DNA from: Haloprofundus salilacus
GTDB lineage: Archaea; Halobacteriota; Halobacteria; Halobacteriales; Haloferacaceae
Direction: 5' to 3'
Assembly: GCF_020150815.1 (NCBI RefSeq)
Contig: NZ_CP083723.1
Span: forward strand, 868,001 to 932,000
DNA length: 64,000 nt
This document shows, one piece after another, positions 50,933 to 59,142 of this stretch. Within the stretch, counting starts at the first letter, position 1. Each line of letters starts with the position of its first letter. The notes beneath the pieces were generated by a model, which saw nothing but the letters and a program-made list of their open reading frames with translations, had not been told where the DNA came from and ran no database searches. The translations under genes were made by a program, and so were the position numbers.

Positions 50933-51751
50933 TTAGTTGAGCATGCTCATCGCGACGCTGGCGAGTTCGTCGCCGTTGGCGCCGCGGAGTCGGTCGTCGC
51001 CGAGTTTCAGACGGAGACGTGGGCGACCTACGTCGATAGGCACCTTCTCGGTGTCGATGAGACCCATGTCTTCGAGTTTCGTCTTCGTGCGCGAGAACGT
51101 CGCCTTCGAGGCGATACCGACGTCTTCGCCCCACTTCGAGATGTCGTACAGCAGCACGTCGTTTTTCGCCGCGACGAGGAGGCTGATGGTCACTTCGTCG
51201 AGACCGTCGCCGTCGCCGCGTGCGGTTTCGAGCGAGGCGAGGACGGCATCGAAGTCCGACTCGGCCTGGTCGCTGATTTCGGCGCCGAGCGTGTCGCGGA
51301 CGCGCGAAATCGGCGGTGTGCGGAGCTTGAAGTCGGGCGACTCCTGCCAGAGTGTCTCGTACGTCTCGAAGGCGGCCTCGACGAACTCGTCGTCTTCGGT
51401 CGTCAGCGCGGCGACGCGGCCGTCGGCGGTGACGAGTGCCATCACGGCGTCGCGAGTGACGAGCAGCGCGTTGTCGACTTCCTCGGTGGTGGTGCGCATT
51501 GACAGCGCCCCCGCGTCGATGAGGTCCGCGGCGTTGCTGGCGACGATGAAATCACCCATCACGTCTTTCAGGATGCCTTCGTCGGCGACCATCCGGATGT
51601 TTGGGAGTTCAGTGTCTACCGAGGTGGCGACGGCGACGAGTTCTTCGACCGCTTCCGCCGACGGGTCGACGATGAACAGGTCGTCGTCTGCGTCTTCGAG
51701 CGCGGCGCGAAGAATATCCTCTATCTGTTCTTCGAGTAAATTTGAGGCCAT
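50933..51751 (-). CDS. tbsP: TbsP-type transcription regulator (DUF5821)
   Basis: 272 residues. MASNLLEEQIEDILRAALED opens a haloarchaeal family that includes TbsP, a regulator shown in Haloferax to act with TrmB on gapII and cell shape. The N-terminal two thirds form an alpha/beta regulatory domain (FIVDPSAEAVEELVAVA, MVADEGILKDVMGDFIVAS). The C-terminal about 100 residues hold a winged HTH (VGIASKATFSRTKTKLEDMGLIDTEKVPI in parts: IASKATFSRTKTKLEDMGL and IDTEKVPI). The upstream region has TATTAAATAA at about 51782-51793 as promoter. It is on the same strand as YcaO but separated by 233 bases with terminator-like structure. Confidence 0.85.
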   Translation of the reverse strand: MASNLLEEQIEDILRAALEDADDDLFIVDPSAEAVEELVAVATSVDTELPNIRMVADEGILKDVMGDFIVASNAADLIDAGALSMRTTTEEVDNALLVTRDAVMALVTADGRVAALTTEDDEFVEAAFETYETLWQESPDFKLRTPPISRVRDTLGAEISDQAESDFDAVLASLETARGDGDGLDEVTISLLVAAKNDVLLYDISKWGEDVGIASKATFSRTKTKLEDMGLIDTEKVPIDVGRPRLRLKLGDDRLRGANGDELASVAMSMLN

Positions 51752-51911
51752 ATTACTGTGGTGATAAACGGGTGGAGATTATTTAATATTAACGCTACTT
51801 GACGGTTGGATTCGCCCGAGGACGCCGAACGGGTTTCGACCGCACGAGTTGTTTGCAGACCTACAATTTCCACAATTGTTAACTGCCGTCACGGTACATG
51901 TCATTATGTAT

Positions 51912-52097
51912 ATGTCAAACAATCACTCAGAGCAGAGACGTATCGCGTCGTCTACGACCGCGTTCCTCGCCCGACATCCGCGCCTCCTCGTCGCCGGCGT
52001 CGTCCTCCTGGTCGGCATCGCGACGCAGGGCACCGTCGGTGCGGAGGTGACGTTCGTCGAGCCGTACAACGGCCACAGCACGTCCACCGGGCCGTAG
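51912..52097 (+). CDS. Small single-span peptide with signal-like segment, facing the CHAT gene
   Basis: 61 residues from ATG 51912. A polar N terminus (about 1-18) with Arg residues before a hydrophobic helix (about 24-40), then a short outward tail of 17 residues after a possible cleavage at VGA (residues 42-44), ending in Ser-Thr-Ser-Thr-Gly-Pro. The layout resembles short haloarchaeal membrane peptides with a C-terminal GP (DUF7503-like, from memory). It ends four bases before the end of the CHAT gene on the opposite strand. Expression unproven. ATG 51906 is an alternative start. Confidence 0.55.
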   Translation: MSNNHSEQRRIASSTTAFLARHPRLLVAGVVLLVGIATQGTVGAEVTFVEPYNGHSTSTGP

Positions 52098-52101
52098 AGG
52101 G

Positions 52102-54150
52102 TCAGGACCGCAGCGTGTTCGCTAACCCGTCCGACCAGTGGATGTCGCCGTCGTAGACGACGGGCGTATCCGCGTGGTTCAGGAACTCGCACAACCTCTC
52201 TCGGTCGAGGACGTACGTCCCCGTCGACCCGAGCAGACGCGACTCGTCGTCGGGCGTGACGTGTGTCTGGAAGTAGCCGCCGTTTACCCACGGCGAGTAG
52301 ACGCTGTAGCGGAGTTCGAACTCGTCGCAGTCGAGACGGACGAGTTCCACGTCCGAGGAGACGTAGTTGTCCGACTGCGCGAGGACGTGCGTGCCGTCGC
52401 CGACGACGGCGTAATCTTTACCGGTCATGATGCGTCGGCGCGCCATCTGCATGGCTCGCTCGAAGCAGAAGCCGTGAACGAGGAGGCGCGCGAACATCGT
52501 TCCGACCTTCGCGGCCTGACTGTCGACGACGCGGTTGAACGTCACCGCGCCCGCGACGCTGCCTCGTTCGACGAGACCGATGCCCTCGTAGAACGAGCCG
52601 CAGGCGTTGAGAAAGAACGTCTGGACGTTCGACTCCTTCAGCGCCGATACCGAGAGATGTCCGTCCGCACAGCGCAGCCCGGCGCGGTCGCAATGGCCGA
52701 TGTAGTGGACGAAGTCGTGCGGCGTCTCGAACACCGTCGCCAGTTCCTCGGTCGTCAGATGTTCGCGCACCTCGATGTCGATGTCGAGGTCGGCGGCGCG
52801 TTCGCGGTAGATGCGGGCGGCCTCGGCGTGCTCGTTCTCCATCCCGCTGTCGTTGAGGATAGCGACGACGGAGATGGAGTCGTCGGCGCGCCCCAGGAAA
52901 TCGAAGCGGTTCTCGTACGCTTCGGGGACGCCTTTGAACACGTCGATGGGGACGCCGCCGGCCAGCCATCCGTGCGCCCGACCCGGCCCGAGTTTCGGTT
53001 TCGTGAGATCGACGGCGACGGCGTCGTCGCTCGGCGACTTGAGTCCGCGGTAGAAGTCGTCCAACGACCGGGTGAGACGCTCGCCGCCGTCGAGTGGCGT
53101 CGACTCCGGCAGGAAGACGTTCGGAACGTTCTGCAGCAGATACGGGAGCGTCTTCGCGTGCGACATCGTCGGTTCGACGTACATCGAGAGGTGCCACTCG
53201 GGTAACTCGTCGGAGATGCACTCGAACGGCGCATCGAGGTACGCGTTCAGGCGCTCGGCCACCGGCGCGGCGTACAGCGCGTCGGCGTCCAGCGGGAGCT
53301 CCGAAAGCAGTCGGAACTCCGCGAGGTCGGTTCCGTGCGGGCCCGCGTTTCGGACCAGACAGTCCAGGAGGAAGACGCGTCGGAGCAGGGCCGCGGTTTC
53401 GTACTGGAACGACGGGAGCGCCGGAAGTTCGTGGACGCGGTCGGCGGTTTCGAGTCGCGGCGTCGTCCCCGACTCGACGGCGACGGTCGCGCCGAGGTAG
53501 TGCGCCAGCGACGACGCCGGAAAGAGGTAGTCGAGTTCCGGCGGGAGGCGGAACTCGACGCTCGTCTCCTCGCGGCGTTCGGAAACGACGTCCGGAATCG
53601 ACACCGAGTCGCCGAACGCGACGCGGGGCGGGTGGTCCCGCATCGTCGGGTACGAGCGGTCGGCGGTCGTGGTTCGGTGGCCCGACGGGAACTGCGAGAG
53701 CGCCGTCGCGACGCCTGCGGGCGTCCGCGGGACGACCACCGTCTCGGCGGGGGCGTGCGTCCGATTCCGGAAGCCCAGCGTCACCGTGGTTCGCGTCGGA
53801 AAGGAGAGTATCGCCGCTTCGTAGTTTGGTTTCTCCAGACGGACGGGACCGGAGAAAGCGACGTACGTCAACACGTTGCCGTCGACGCGGACGACGTAGT
53901 CGCCCGGCGGGAGGTCTATCGGGCCGACCTCGCTCGCGAGTTCGAAGCGACTGCCGTCGCTCGCCTCGGCGACGACGAACACCGGCGGGAAGCGCAGTTC
54001 GGTCGTTGTCCCCGAGACGGTCACGTCGGGGTCGCGAGGGATCGACGGACCGCCGGTCGTCTCCGTCCAGCGCTCGGCAACCACGTCGATGGTGGTTTTC
54101 GAGGAGTCAACGGCCCGGATTCCCTGTTCGGTCGACTCCACCGAAATCAT
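52102..54150 (-). CDS. CHAT-like (caspase-fold) protein
   Basis: 682 residues. The C-terminal third contains the CHAT-type protease core: HDFVHYIGHCDRAGL (His482 and His486) and, 31 residues on, FFLNACGSFYEG (Cys517), the expected His-Cys dyad of clan CD peptidases, followed by AGAVTFNRVVDSQAAKVGTMF. The first about 470 residues have no recognised domain; residues about 45-175 read as beta strands, then an alpha-rich region. CHAT proteins cleave partners in defence and cell-death pathways. The gene faces the small peptide gene at 51912. Target and trigger unknown. A GATTTACTTTC element serves as promoter. Confidence 0.8.
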   Translation of the reverse strand: MISVESTEQGIRAVDSSKTTIDVVAERWTETTGGPSIPRDPDVTVSGTTTELRFPPVFVVAEASDGSRFELASEVGPIDLPPGDYVVRVDGNVLTYVAFSGPVRLEKPNYEAAILSFPTRTTVTLGFRNRTHAPAETVVVPRTPAGVATALSQFPSGHRTTTADRSYPTMRDHPPRVAFGDSVSIPDVVSERREETSVEFRLPPELDYLFPASSLAHYLGATVAVESGTTPRLETADRVHELPALPSFQYETAALLRRVFLLDCLVRNAGPHGTDLAEFRLLSELPLDADALYAAPVAERLNAYLDAPFECISDELPEWHLSMYVEPTMSHAKTLPYLLQNVPNVFLPESTPLDGGERLTRSLDDFYRGLKSPSDDAVAVDLTKPKLGPGRAHGWLAGGVPIDVFKGVPEAYENRFDFLGRADDSISVVAILNDSGMENEHAEAARIYRERAADLDIDIEVREHLTTEELATVFETPHDFVHYIGHCDRAGLRCADGHLSVSALKESNVQTFFLNACGSFYEGIGLVERGSVAGAVTFNRVVDSQAAKVGTMFARLLVHGFCFERAMQMARRRIMTGKDYAVVGDGTHVLAQSDNYVSSDVELVRLDCDEFELRYSVYSPWVNGGYFQTHVTPDDESRLLGSTGTYVLDRERLCEFLNHADTPVVYDGDIHWSDGLANTLRS

Positions 54151-54326
54151 TGAGGATACGAAAGTAAATCTGCGACGACGTATATCTCTGTCGGAGCGGG
54201 ACGGAGAGCGGTTCTACGGGCGTCTCGGAGATTATACCGGCGTTTCGAAGCATTCGACAGTCGGTCCAAGCGGGTCGCGGTGACGAAGCGAGCGAGTCGC
54301 AGCGGCGAACCGAGTAGACTGCGGCA

Positions 54327-54400
54327 ACGAGTCGACCGTGTTGGGGTACCGACGAGCCGACTTGTTGCAGTGGCGACGAGCCGACCGTGTTGCGGCGCTG
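54327..54400. repeat. Three tandem 24-25-base repeats upstream of glyA
   Basis: Three head-to-tail copies of about 24-25 bases start ACGAGTCGACCGTGTTG, ACGAGCCGACTTGTTG and ACGAGCCGACCGTGTTG. A partial fourth starts at 54401 (ACGACCAACC) and weaker relatives precede at 54282-54326. The array lies 140-210 bases before the glyA start, in a 387-base gap between the divergent CHAT and glyA genes. No protein frame with normal composition covers it. Confidence 0.6.
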
Positions 54401-54537
54401 ACGACCAACCGCGCCGCGGGGAGATAATGGACCACTCCTCAACGATCGAGCTACCGGAGAGGGCAGAGAGGGCGGATAGACTGGAAAGATGTGGAGAGAG
54501 GGACACACTTAATGCGATTTCAACCGCCATGGGAATC

Positions 54538-55785
54538 ATGGACTACGATCACGTACGCGAAGTCGATCCGGCGGTCGCGGACGCCCTCTCCGGGGAAGTG
54601 AGCCGCCAGCAGGAGACGTTGGCGATGATCGCGAGCGAGAACCACGTCAGTCGAGCGGTTCTCGAAGCGCAGGGGAGTGCGCTGACCAACAAGTACGCCG
54701 AGGGCTACCCCGGTTCGCGGTACTACGCCGGTTGCGAGTACGCCGACGAAGTCGAAAGCCTCGCGGTCGACCGCGCGAAGGAACTGTGGGGTGCGGAGCA
54801 CGTCAACGTCCAACCGCACTCCGGGACGCAGGCGAACATGGGCGTCTACCTCGCGATGCTCGAACCCGGCGACAAGATTCTCTCGCTGGAACTCAACCAC
54901 GGCGGCCACCTCAGCCACGGCCACCCCGCGAACTTCACCGGGAAACTCTACGACGTCGAGCAGTACCACGTCGACGCCGAGACGGGCTACATCGACTACG
55001 ACGCGCTCGAAGCGCAGGCGCGCGAGTTCGAACCGGACATCATCGTCTCGGGTTACTCCGCGTACCCGCGTACGGTCGACTGGGAGCGCATCCAGGACGT
55101 CGCCGACGACGTCGACGCTTACCACCTCGCCGACATCGCCCACATCACGGGTCTCGTCGCGGCGGGCACCCACCCCTCGCCCGTCGGTATCGCCGACTTC
55201 GTCACGGGGTCGACGCACAAGACCATCCGTGCAGGTCGCGGCGGCATCATCATGACGAGTGAGGAACACGCGAAGGCCGTCGACTCAGCCGTCTTCCCCG
55301 GCGCACAGGGCGGCCCGCTCATGCACAACATCGCGGGCAAAGCCGTCGGCTTCCACGAGGCGATGCAACCCGAGTTCCAGGAGTACGCGGAACGCGTCGT
55401 CGCTAACGCGAAAACGCTCGCTGACACGTTCGAGGAGAACGGTCTCGGCGTCGTCTCCGGCGGCACCGACACCCACCTCGTACTCGTCGACCTCCGCGAG
55501 TCGCACCCGGACCTCACCGGCGGCGAGGCGGAAGAGGCGCTCGAATCGGTCGGCGTCGTCCTCAACGCCAACACCGTCCCCGGCGAGACCCGCTCGGCGT
55601 TCAACCCCAGCGGCATCCGCGCGGGCACGCCCGGACTCACGACTCGCGGGTTCGACGAGGAGGCGACCGCGGAAGTCGGCGACCTCATCTCCCGCGTCGT
55701 CGACAACCACGACGACGAGGCGGTGCTCGAAGACGTGAGCGCGAGCGTGCAGGACCTCTGCGAAGCCCACCCGCTATACGACTGA
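54538..55785 (+). CDS. glyA: Serine hydroxymethyltransferase
   Basis: 415 residues. Interconverts serine and glycine with a folate/pterin one-carbon carrier. The PLP Lys is K228 in GSTHKTIRAGRGG. MIASENHVSRAVLEAQGSALTNKYAEGYPGSRYYAG (in parts: MIASENHVSRAVLEAQGSAL, NKYAEGYPGSRYYAG) is the conserved SHMT N-terminal core. Also HGGHLSHGH and FNPSGIRAGTPGLTTRG near the end. ATG 54538 is chosen: ACTTAATG at about 54507-54514 is 27 bases upstream; ATG 54529 adds three residues. folD is 0.6 kb downstream on the same strand; only the stress-protein gene, on the other strand, lies between them. Confidence 0.95.
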   Translation: MDYDHVREVDPAVADALSGEVSRQQETLAMIASENHVSRAVLEAQGSALTNKYAEGYPGSRYYAGCEYADEVESLAVDRAKELWGAEHVNVQPHSGTQANMGVYLAMLEPGDKILSLELNHGGHLSHGHPANFTGKLYDVEQYHVDAETGYIDYDALEAQAREFEPDIIVSGYSAYPRTVDWERIQDVADDVDAYHLADIAHITGLVAAGTHPSPVGIADFVTGSTHKTIRAGRGGIIMTSEEHAKAVDSAVFPGAQGGPLMHNIAGKAVGFHEAMQPEFQEYAERVVANAKTLADTFEENGLGVVSGGTDTHLVLVDLRESHPDLTGGEAEEALESVGVVLNANTVPGETRSAFNPSGIRAGTPGLTTRGFDEEATAEVGDLISRVVDNHDDEAVLEDVSASVQDLCEAHPLYD

Positions 55786-56211
55786 TTACTCGCTGACGCG
55801 GACGGTAAACACTGGAACGGGCGAACTGCGGACGATTTTCTCGGTCGTGCTTCCGAGGAGGTAGCGACCGAGACCGCTGCGCCCGTGCGTCGCCATCACG
55901 ACGAGGTCGACGCCGTTTTCCTCGACGTAGGAGAGAATCTCGTCGTCGGGGTGTCCCTGGACGACGATTTCTTCGACGTCGACGCCGCGGGCGACGTCGC
56001 TCTCGACGATAGCCGACACCGCCTCTTGGCCGTCGGCTTCGAGCGCGTCGAAAATCTCGGTTCCGACGGTGGTGAGACTGTCGCGCTGCGTGTCGGCGAC
56101 GTAGAGGACGTGGACCGTCGCGTCGTACTGCCGCGCGAGGTCGAACGCGTGTGCAGCCGCCTGTCGGGAACCGTCACTCCCGTCGGTCGGGAGCAGTATC
56201 GTGTCGTACAT
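55786..56211 (-). CDS. Universal stress protein UspA family
   Basis: 141 residues, the normal length for a single UspA domain. It starts MYDTILLPTDGSDGSRQAA with the strand-1 Asp and Ser-rich nucleotide loop, and ends ATHGRSGLGRYLLGSTTEKI, which has the G-x2-G-x9-G-S/T ATP-binding motif of ATP-binding Usps. Function is general stress protection. A TTTTATC element at about 56236-56243 supports a leaderless start at 56211 rather than a longer upstream frame. It is tail-to-tail with glyA with no bases between the stops. Confidence 0.93.
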   Translation of the reverse strand: MYDTILLPTDGSDGSRQAAAHAFDLARQYDATVHVLYVADTQRDSLTTVGTEIFDALEADGQEAVSAIVESDVARGVDVEEIVVQGHPDDEILSYVEENGVDLVVMATHGRSGLGRYLLGSTTEKIVRSSPVPVFTVRVSE

Positions 56212-56390
56212 CGCCTGATGGTACGGCCACGGTGAAGATAAAACACCCACGTCTCCACGGCATTGCCGACAGCGCCGCAGCGCTGTCGAACGCTTCGGAT
56301 ACCACACAAACATGTATATCTGTCGTGTCTTGATGCCAGACCTATGCACGAACCCGAGAATTAAAGGCGAAGGCGGCCGCCAGTTCACTC

Positions 56391-57284
56391 ATGGCCGAGA
56401 TAATCGACGGCAACGCCGTCGCCGCGGAAATTCGCTCCGACCTCCAACACTCCATCTCCACGCTGAAAGACGCGGGCGTGACGCCCGGCCTCGCCACCGT
56501 GTTGATGAGCGACGACCCCGCCAGCGAGACGTACGTCTCGATGAAACAGCGCGACTGCGAGGAGGTGGGCATCGACGGCATCCACGTCGAACTCGACGCC
56601 GACGCCCCCGCCGACGAACTGTACGACACCATCGACGACCTGAACGCCAACCCCGACGTCCACGGCATCCTCGTACAGATGCCGGTTCCGGACCACGTCG
56701 ACACGCGCCGCGTCCTCCGCTCGATCGCGCCCGAGAAGGACGCCGACGGCTTCCACCCCGAGAACGTCGGCCGTCTCGTCGCCGGCGACGCCCGCTTCAA
56801 ACCCTGTACGCCCCACGGCGTCCAGAAACTGCTGGAAGCGACCAGCGTCGACCCCGAAGGGAAGGACGTCGTCGTCGTCGGCCGCTCCGACATCGTCGGC
56901 AAACCGCTGGCAAACCTTCTGATACAGAAGGCCGAGGGCGGCAACGCGACGGTCACCGTCTGTCATTCCCGAACGGAGGACCTCGCGGCGAAGACGAAGC
57001 AGGCGGACGTCGTCGTCGCCGCCGTCGGCGTTCCCGAACTCGTTACCGGCGAGATGCTGAAAGACGGCGCCGTCGTCATCGACGTGGGAGTCAACCGCGT
57101 CGACGCGGACAACGAGAAGGGGTACGAACTCGTCGGCGACGTGGCGTTCGAGAGTGCGAAGGAGAAGGCGAGCGCCATCACGCCCGTCCCCGGCGGCGTC
57201 GGGCCGATGACCCGCGCGATGCTCCTGTACAACACCGTCAAAGCCGCGAGCGAGCAGTCCGGCGTCGGCGTTGAACTCTCCTGA
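56391..57284 (+). CDS. folD: Methylene-tetrahydrofolate dehydrogenase/cyclohydrolase
   Basis: 297 residues. Bifunctional NADP enzyme converting methylene-THF to methenyl-THF and formyl-THF. ETYVSMKQRDCEEVG has the catalytic Lys52 in the Y-x3-K motif. PLPDHVD is present as MPVPDHVDTRRVLRSIAPEKDADGFHP in parts (MPVPDHVD, PEKDADGFHPENVGRL). NADP contacts are VVVGRSDIVGKPLANLL, and the C terminus has PGGVGPMTRAMLLYNTV. It follows glyA by about 600 bases, which makes a one-carbon pair. A TTAAAGG element is about 27 bases upstream of the ATG. Confidence 0.95.
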   Translation: MAEIIDGNAVAAEIRSDLQHSISTLKDAGVTPGLATVLMSDDPASETYVSMKQRDCEEVGIDGIHVELDADAPADELYDTIDDLNANPDVHGILVQMPVPDHVDTRRVLRSIAPEKDADGFHPENVGRLVAGDARFKPCTPHGVQKLLEATSVDPEGKDVVVVGRSDIVGKPLANLLIQKAEGGNATVTVCHSRTEDLAAKTKQADVVVAAVGVPELVTGEMLKDGAVVIDVGVNRVDADNEKGYELVGDVAFESAKEKASAITPVPGGVGPMTRAMLLYNTVKAASEQSGVGVELS

Positions 57285-57302
57285 ACCGGCCGCCTCTGCC
57301 GG

Positions 57303-58013
57303 TTACCCCAACCGCGAGAGGTGCTCGCGCGCCGTCGCCAGCGCGTCCGAGTCGTCCTCGACGACGTACGTGCCGAGTTCCTGCGTCGCCCGGACCAGCG
57401 CCTCCGAGTCGGCCATCGGAACGTCGCCGTCGAGCGCGTGGATGCGTTTTTCGTGGTCGCGAATCGTCCCCAGTGTCGCCTGCGCCTCGGCGTCGGGGTG
57501 CTCTTCCAGCCACGTAACCGCCTCGTGGCGGTATTTCGAGACGACCGTCGCGTACGCGAGACCTCTGGCGGCCGCCATCGACCGGGGAACGTCCGTCGAG
57601 TCGGGACGGTCGCTCGTCTCCGCGCCGTTGACGAGCGTCAGGAGGTAGAGGTCCTCTGCGTCGCTCGTCTCCCGCGAGCGGTCGTACACGTCGGCGGCGT
57701 GGAGCAGTTCCGCCGCGACGAGGATCTCGTCGTCCAGCGGGCGGAGTTGGCCCTCGTGCACGAATCCGCGCTTTCTGACGTACGTCCGGAGTCGCGATTT
57801 CAACTCGTCGACCACGTCGCTCATCTTGCCGTCGGCGAGTTTCGTTTTGAGGTCGTTCAATTCGAGCGGTTCGGCTGAGTCGGTGTGTCGCGTCCGCTCG
57901 TCGACGCCGACGCTCCTGATGCTGCCGCAGTCGGGACAACTGACGCTCCCCATCTCGTAGTACGACCAGCGGGTTCCGCACTTCGCGCACTCGCGTCGGC
58001 CCCGAATCTCCAT
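57303..58013 (-). CDS. Zinc-ribbon protein with helical domain (DUF7117-like)
   Basis: 236 residues, function unknown. The N-terminal ribbon has CAKCGTRW and CPDCGS at about 9-32, resembling a TFIIB-type zinc ribbon. The remainder is mainly helical, with VVDELKSRLRTYVRKRGFVHEGQLRPLDDEILVAAELL (in parts: KSRLRTYVRKRGFVHEG, LRPLDDEILVAAELLHA). It matches a haloarchaeal family I know as DUF7117. Start at ATG 58013 because the frame upstream is Pro/Ser-rich low-complexity sequence and a CGTTTTCCC element lies about 25-30 bases upstream. It converges on folD, 18 bases away. Confidence 0.75.
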   Translation of the reverse strand: MEIRGRRECAKCGTRWSYYEMGSVSCPDCGSIRSVGVDERTRHTDSAEPLELNDLKTKLADGKMSDVVDELKSRLRTYVRKRGFVHEGQLRPLDDEILVAAELLHAADVYDRSRETSDAEDLYLLTLVNGAETSDRPDSTDVPRSMAAARGLAYATVVSKYRHEAVTWLEEHPDAEAQATLGTIRDHEKRIHALDGDVPMADSEALVRATQELGTYVVEDDSDALATAREHLSRLG

Positions 58014-58229
58014 GGGTCTGCTTCGGCGTCCCGAGGGAAAACGGCACCGGAAGCGTCCTCTCGGCAGATTCGACTCGCTCGATTCGTTCGGCGTGCTCGG
58101 CACGCTCGGTGTGCTCAGGAAGCCGGAAGACACCCAAAGCAGTCGTCGCCCGTCGTTCCGGTGCCCGTCGTTTCGGTGCCGTAGTTCTTCGAAAGCTGAT
58201 AGTCACAGACGTGGAAGCCTCCGAGGAAC

Positions 58230-58240
58230 TATACTGTATA
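58230..58240. promoter_or_regulatory. Palindromic TATACTGTATA over the PadR promoter
   Basis: TATAC and GTATA are perfect arms around one base at 58230-58240. The second half plus the following ATAATG forms the TATA-like element about 26 bases before ATG 58263, so a repressor binding here would block TBP. Autorepression by the PadR product is plausible because PadR sites are often palindromic. Confidence 0.35.
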
Positions 58241-58262
58241 ATGTCGAAGTTTATTCGCGATG

Positions 58263-58544
58263 ATGAACGACCTCAGTGGTTTCCAACGAGACCTGCTGTA
58301 CGTGATGGCGGGATTGGACAGACCGTCCGGGCAAGAGATCAAGAGCGAACTGGAGTCGTACCTCGACTCGGAGGTCAACCACGGTCGCCTCTACCCGAAC
58401 TTGGACGTACTCGTCGAGAAGGAGTACGTCGAGAAGGGCGCTATCGACCGCCGGACGAACTATTACGACATCACCGAATCGGGGGAGAGCCTCCTTCGCC
58501 AGCGTCGCGAGTGGGAGGACCAGTACTTCACCGCCAACGCGTAG
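58263..58544 (+). CDS. PadR-family winged-helix regulator
   Basis: 93 residues. The start MNDLSGFQRDLLYVMAGLDRPSGQEIKSELESYL (in parts: DLSGFQRDLLYVMAGLDRPS, GQEIKSELESYLDSEVNHG) matches the PadR N-terminal HTH. VNHGRLYPNLDVLVEKEYVEK and DRRTNYYDITESG are the wing and its second half. An in-frame ATG one codon earlier is possible; ATG 58263 is favoured by the promoter and by alignment with the paralogue at 59.7 kb. No ligand-binding C-terminal extension, so it is probably a short PadR. The hairpin RNA candidate is about 440 bases downstream. Confidence 0.88.
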   Translation: MNDLSGFQRDLLYVMAGLDRPSGQEIKSELESYLDSEVNHGRLYPNLDVLVEKEYVEKGAIDRRTNYYDITESGESLLRQRREWEDQYFTANA

Positions 58545-58778
58545 TTTCGGGCCGATCCACGGGCGGGAGAGCGCTCCCCACGCGACCCGAATAGCGGCGC
58601 AGACGAGACTAACTGAGGCTCTTTCCCGTCGTCGCACGGACAGGCTGCGCGCCCGCCGCTCGTAGAGCATGGACGCGACTTACCATTTCGCGAGTTGCAG
58701 ACACAGCCGATCGGACGACGTGAGAACGACGCCGTTTCGACAGCGGGTTCTTTGCCGACCGTCGACCTACTGGGAGCC

Positions 58779-58925
58779 ATGCGCGACGAAGCGGAGATTC
58801 GAGAACAGTACGAGTTTCTCAAAGCGGAGTTAGATGACGAAGAGATGCGTCACGAGCGCGTCAAGCAGATGTTCACCTACTACAAACGGGCGCTTGGATG
58901 GGTGCTCGAGGAGGAGCACATCTAA
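58779..58925 (+). CDS. Short acidic helical protein (48 aa)
   Basis: 48 residues from ATG 58779. Nearly the whole chain is an alternating charged helix (EIREQYEFLKAELDDEEMRH, then VKQMFTYYKRALGWVLEEE), ending HI. A heptad-like pattern with aromatic and Leu residues suggests a coiled-coil or helix-hairpin. I recall a conserved haloarchaeal small protein of this type but no function. Upstream frame to 58695 is open, but its sequence is not family-like. It ends 34 bases before the RNA candidate's promoter. Confidence 0.65.
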   Translation: MRDEAEIREQYEFLKAELDDEEMRHERVKQMFTYYKRALGWVLEEEHI

Positions 58926-58958
58926 GCGAAAACGAAGGTCTCACGCGTCGTCGGTAAG

Positions 58959-58970
58959 TTTAAGTAAAAA
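58959..58970 (+). promoter_or_regulatory. TATA box of the hairpin RNA candidate
   Basis: TTTAAG (58959-58964) followed by a run of A. Its centre is about 26 bases before 58988, where the first stem of the RNA candidate begins, which is the normal archaeal TATA-to-start distance. No protein start codon follows at leaderless distance, so the element most likely serves a non-coding RNA. Confidence 0.5.
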
Positions 58971-58986
58971 CGTGCGGTACGTACTG

Positions 58987-59079
58987 GTGACGCTTCGCTT
59001 GGAGGGCCGAAGCGTCAGCGGGGACCAATTCAGGGCGGCAAGCACCCACGCGGTATTTCGCGTGGCTTGCTTTCCTTTT
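58987..59079 (+). ncRNA. Unannotated small RNA candidate with two strong hairpins
   Basis: About 93 bases in the gap between the 48-aa gene and the amphi-Trp gene. Stem 1: TGACGCTTCG (58988-58997) pairs perfectly with CGAAGCGTCA (59008-59017), ten base pairs with a ten-base loop containing GGAGGG. Stem 2: GCAAGC/GCTTGC and CACGCG/CGCGTG (59038-59070) with a three-base bulge, followed by TTTCCTTTT (59071-59079), a terminator-like end. The linker is single-stranded GGGGACCAATTCAGGGC. A TATA box is at the proper distance. No long coding frame. Not a tRNA, SRP or RNase P motif. Expression is unproven. Confidence 0.6.
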
Positions 59080-59142
59080 GATTCACTACGCCGCGAGTAG
59101 TGCGTCTGTTCGTCGCGAAAGATCACCGACCGACCAGCGACG

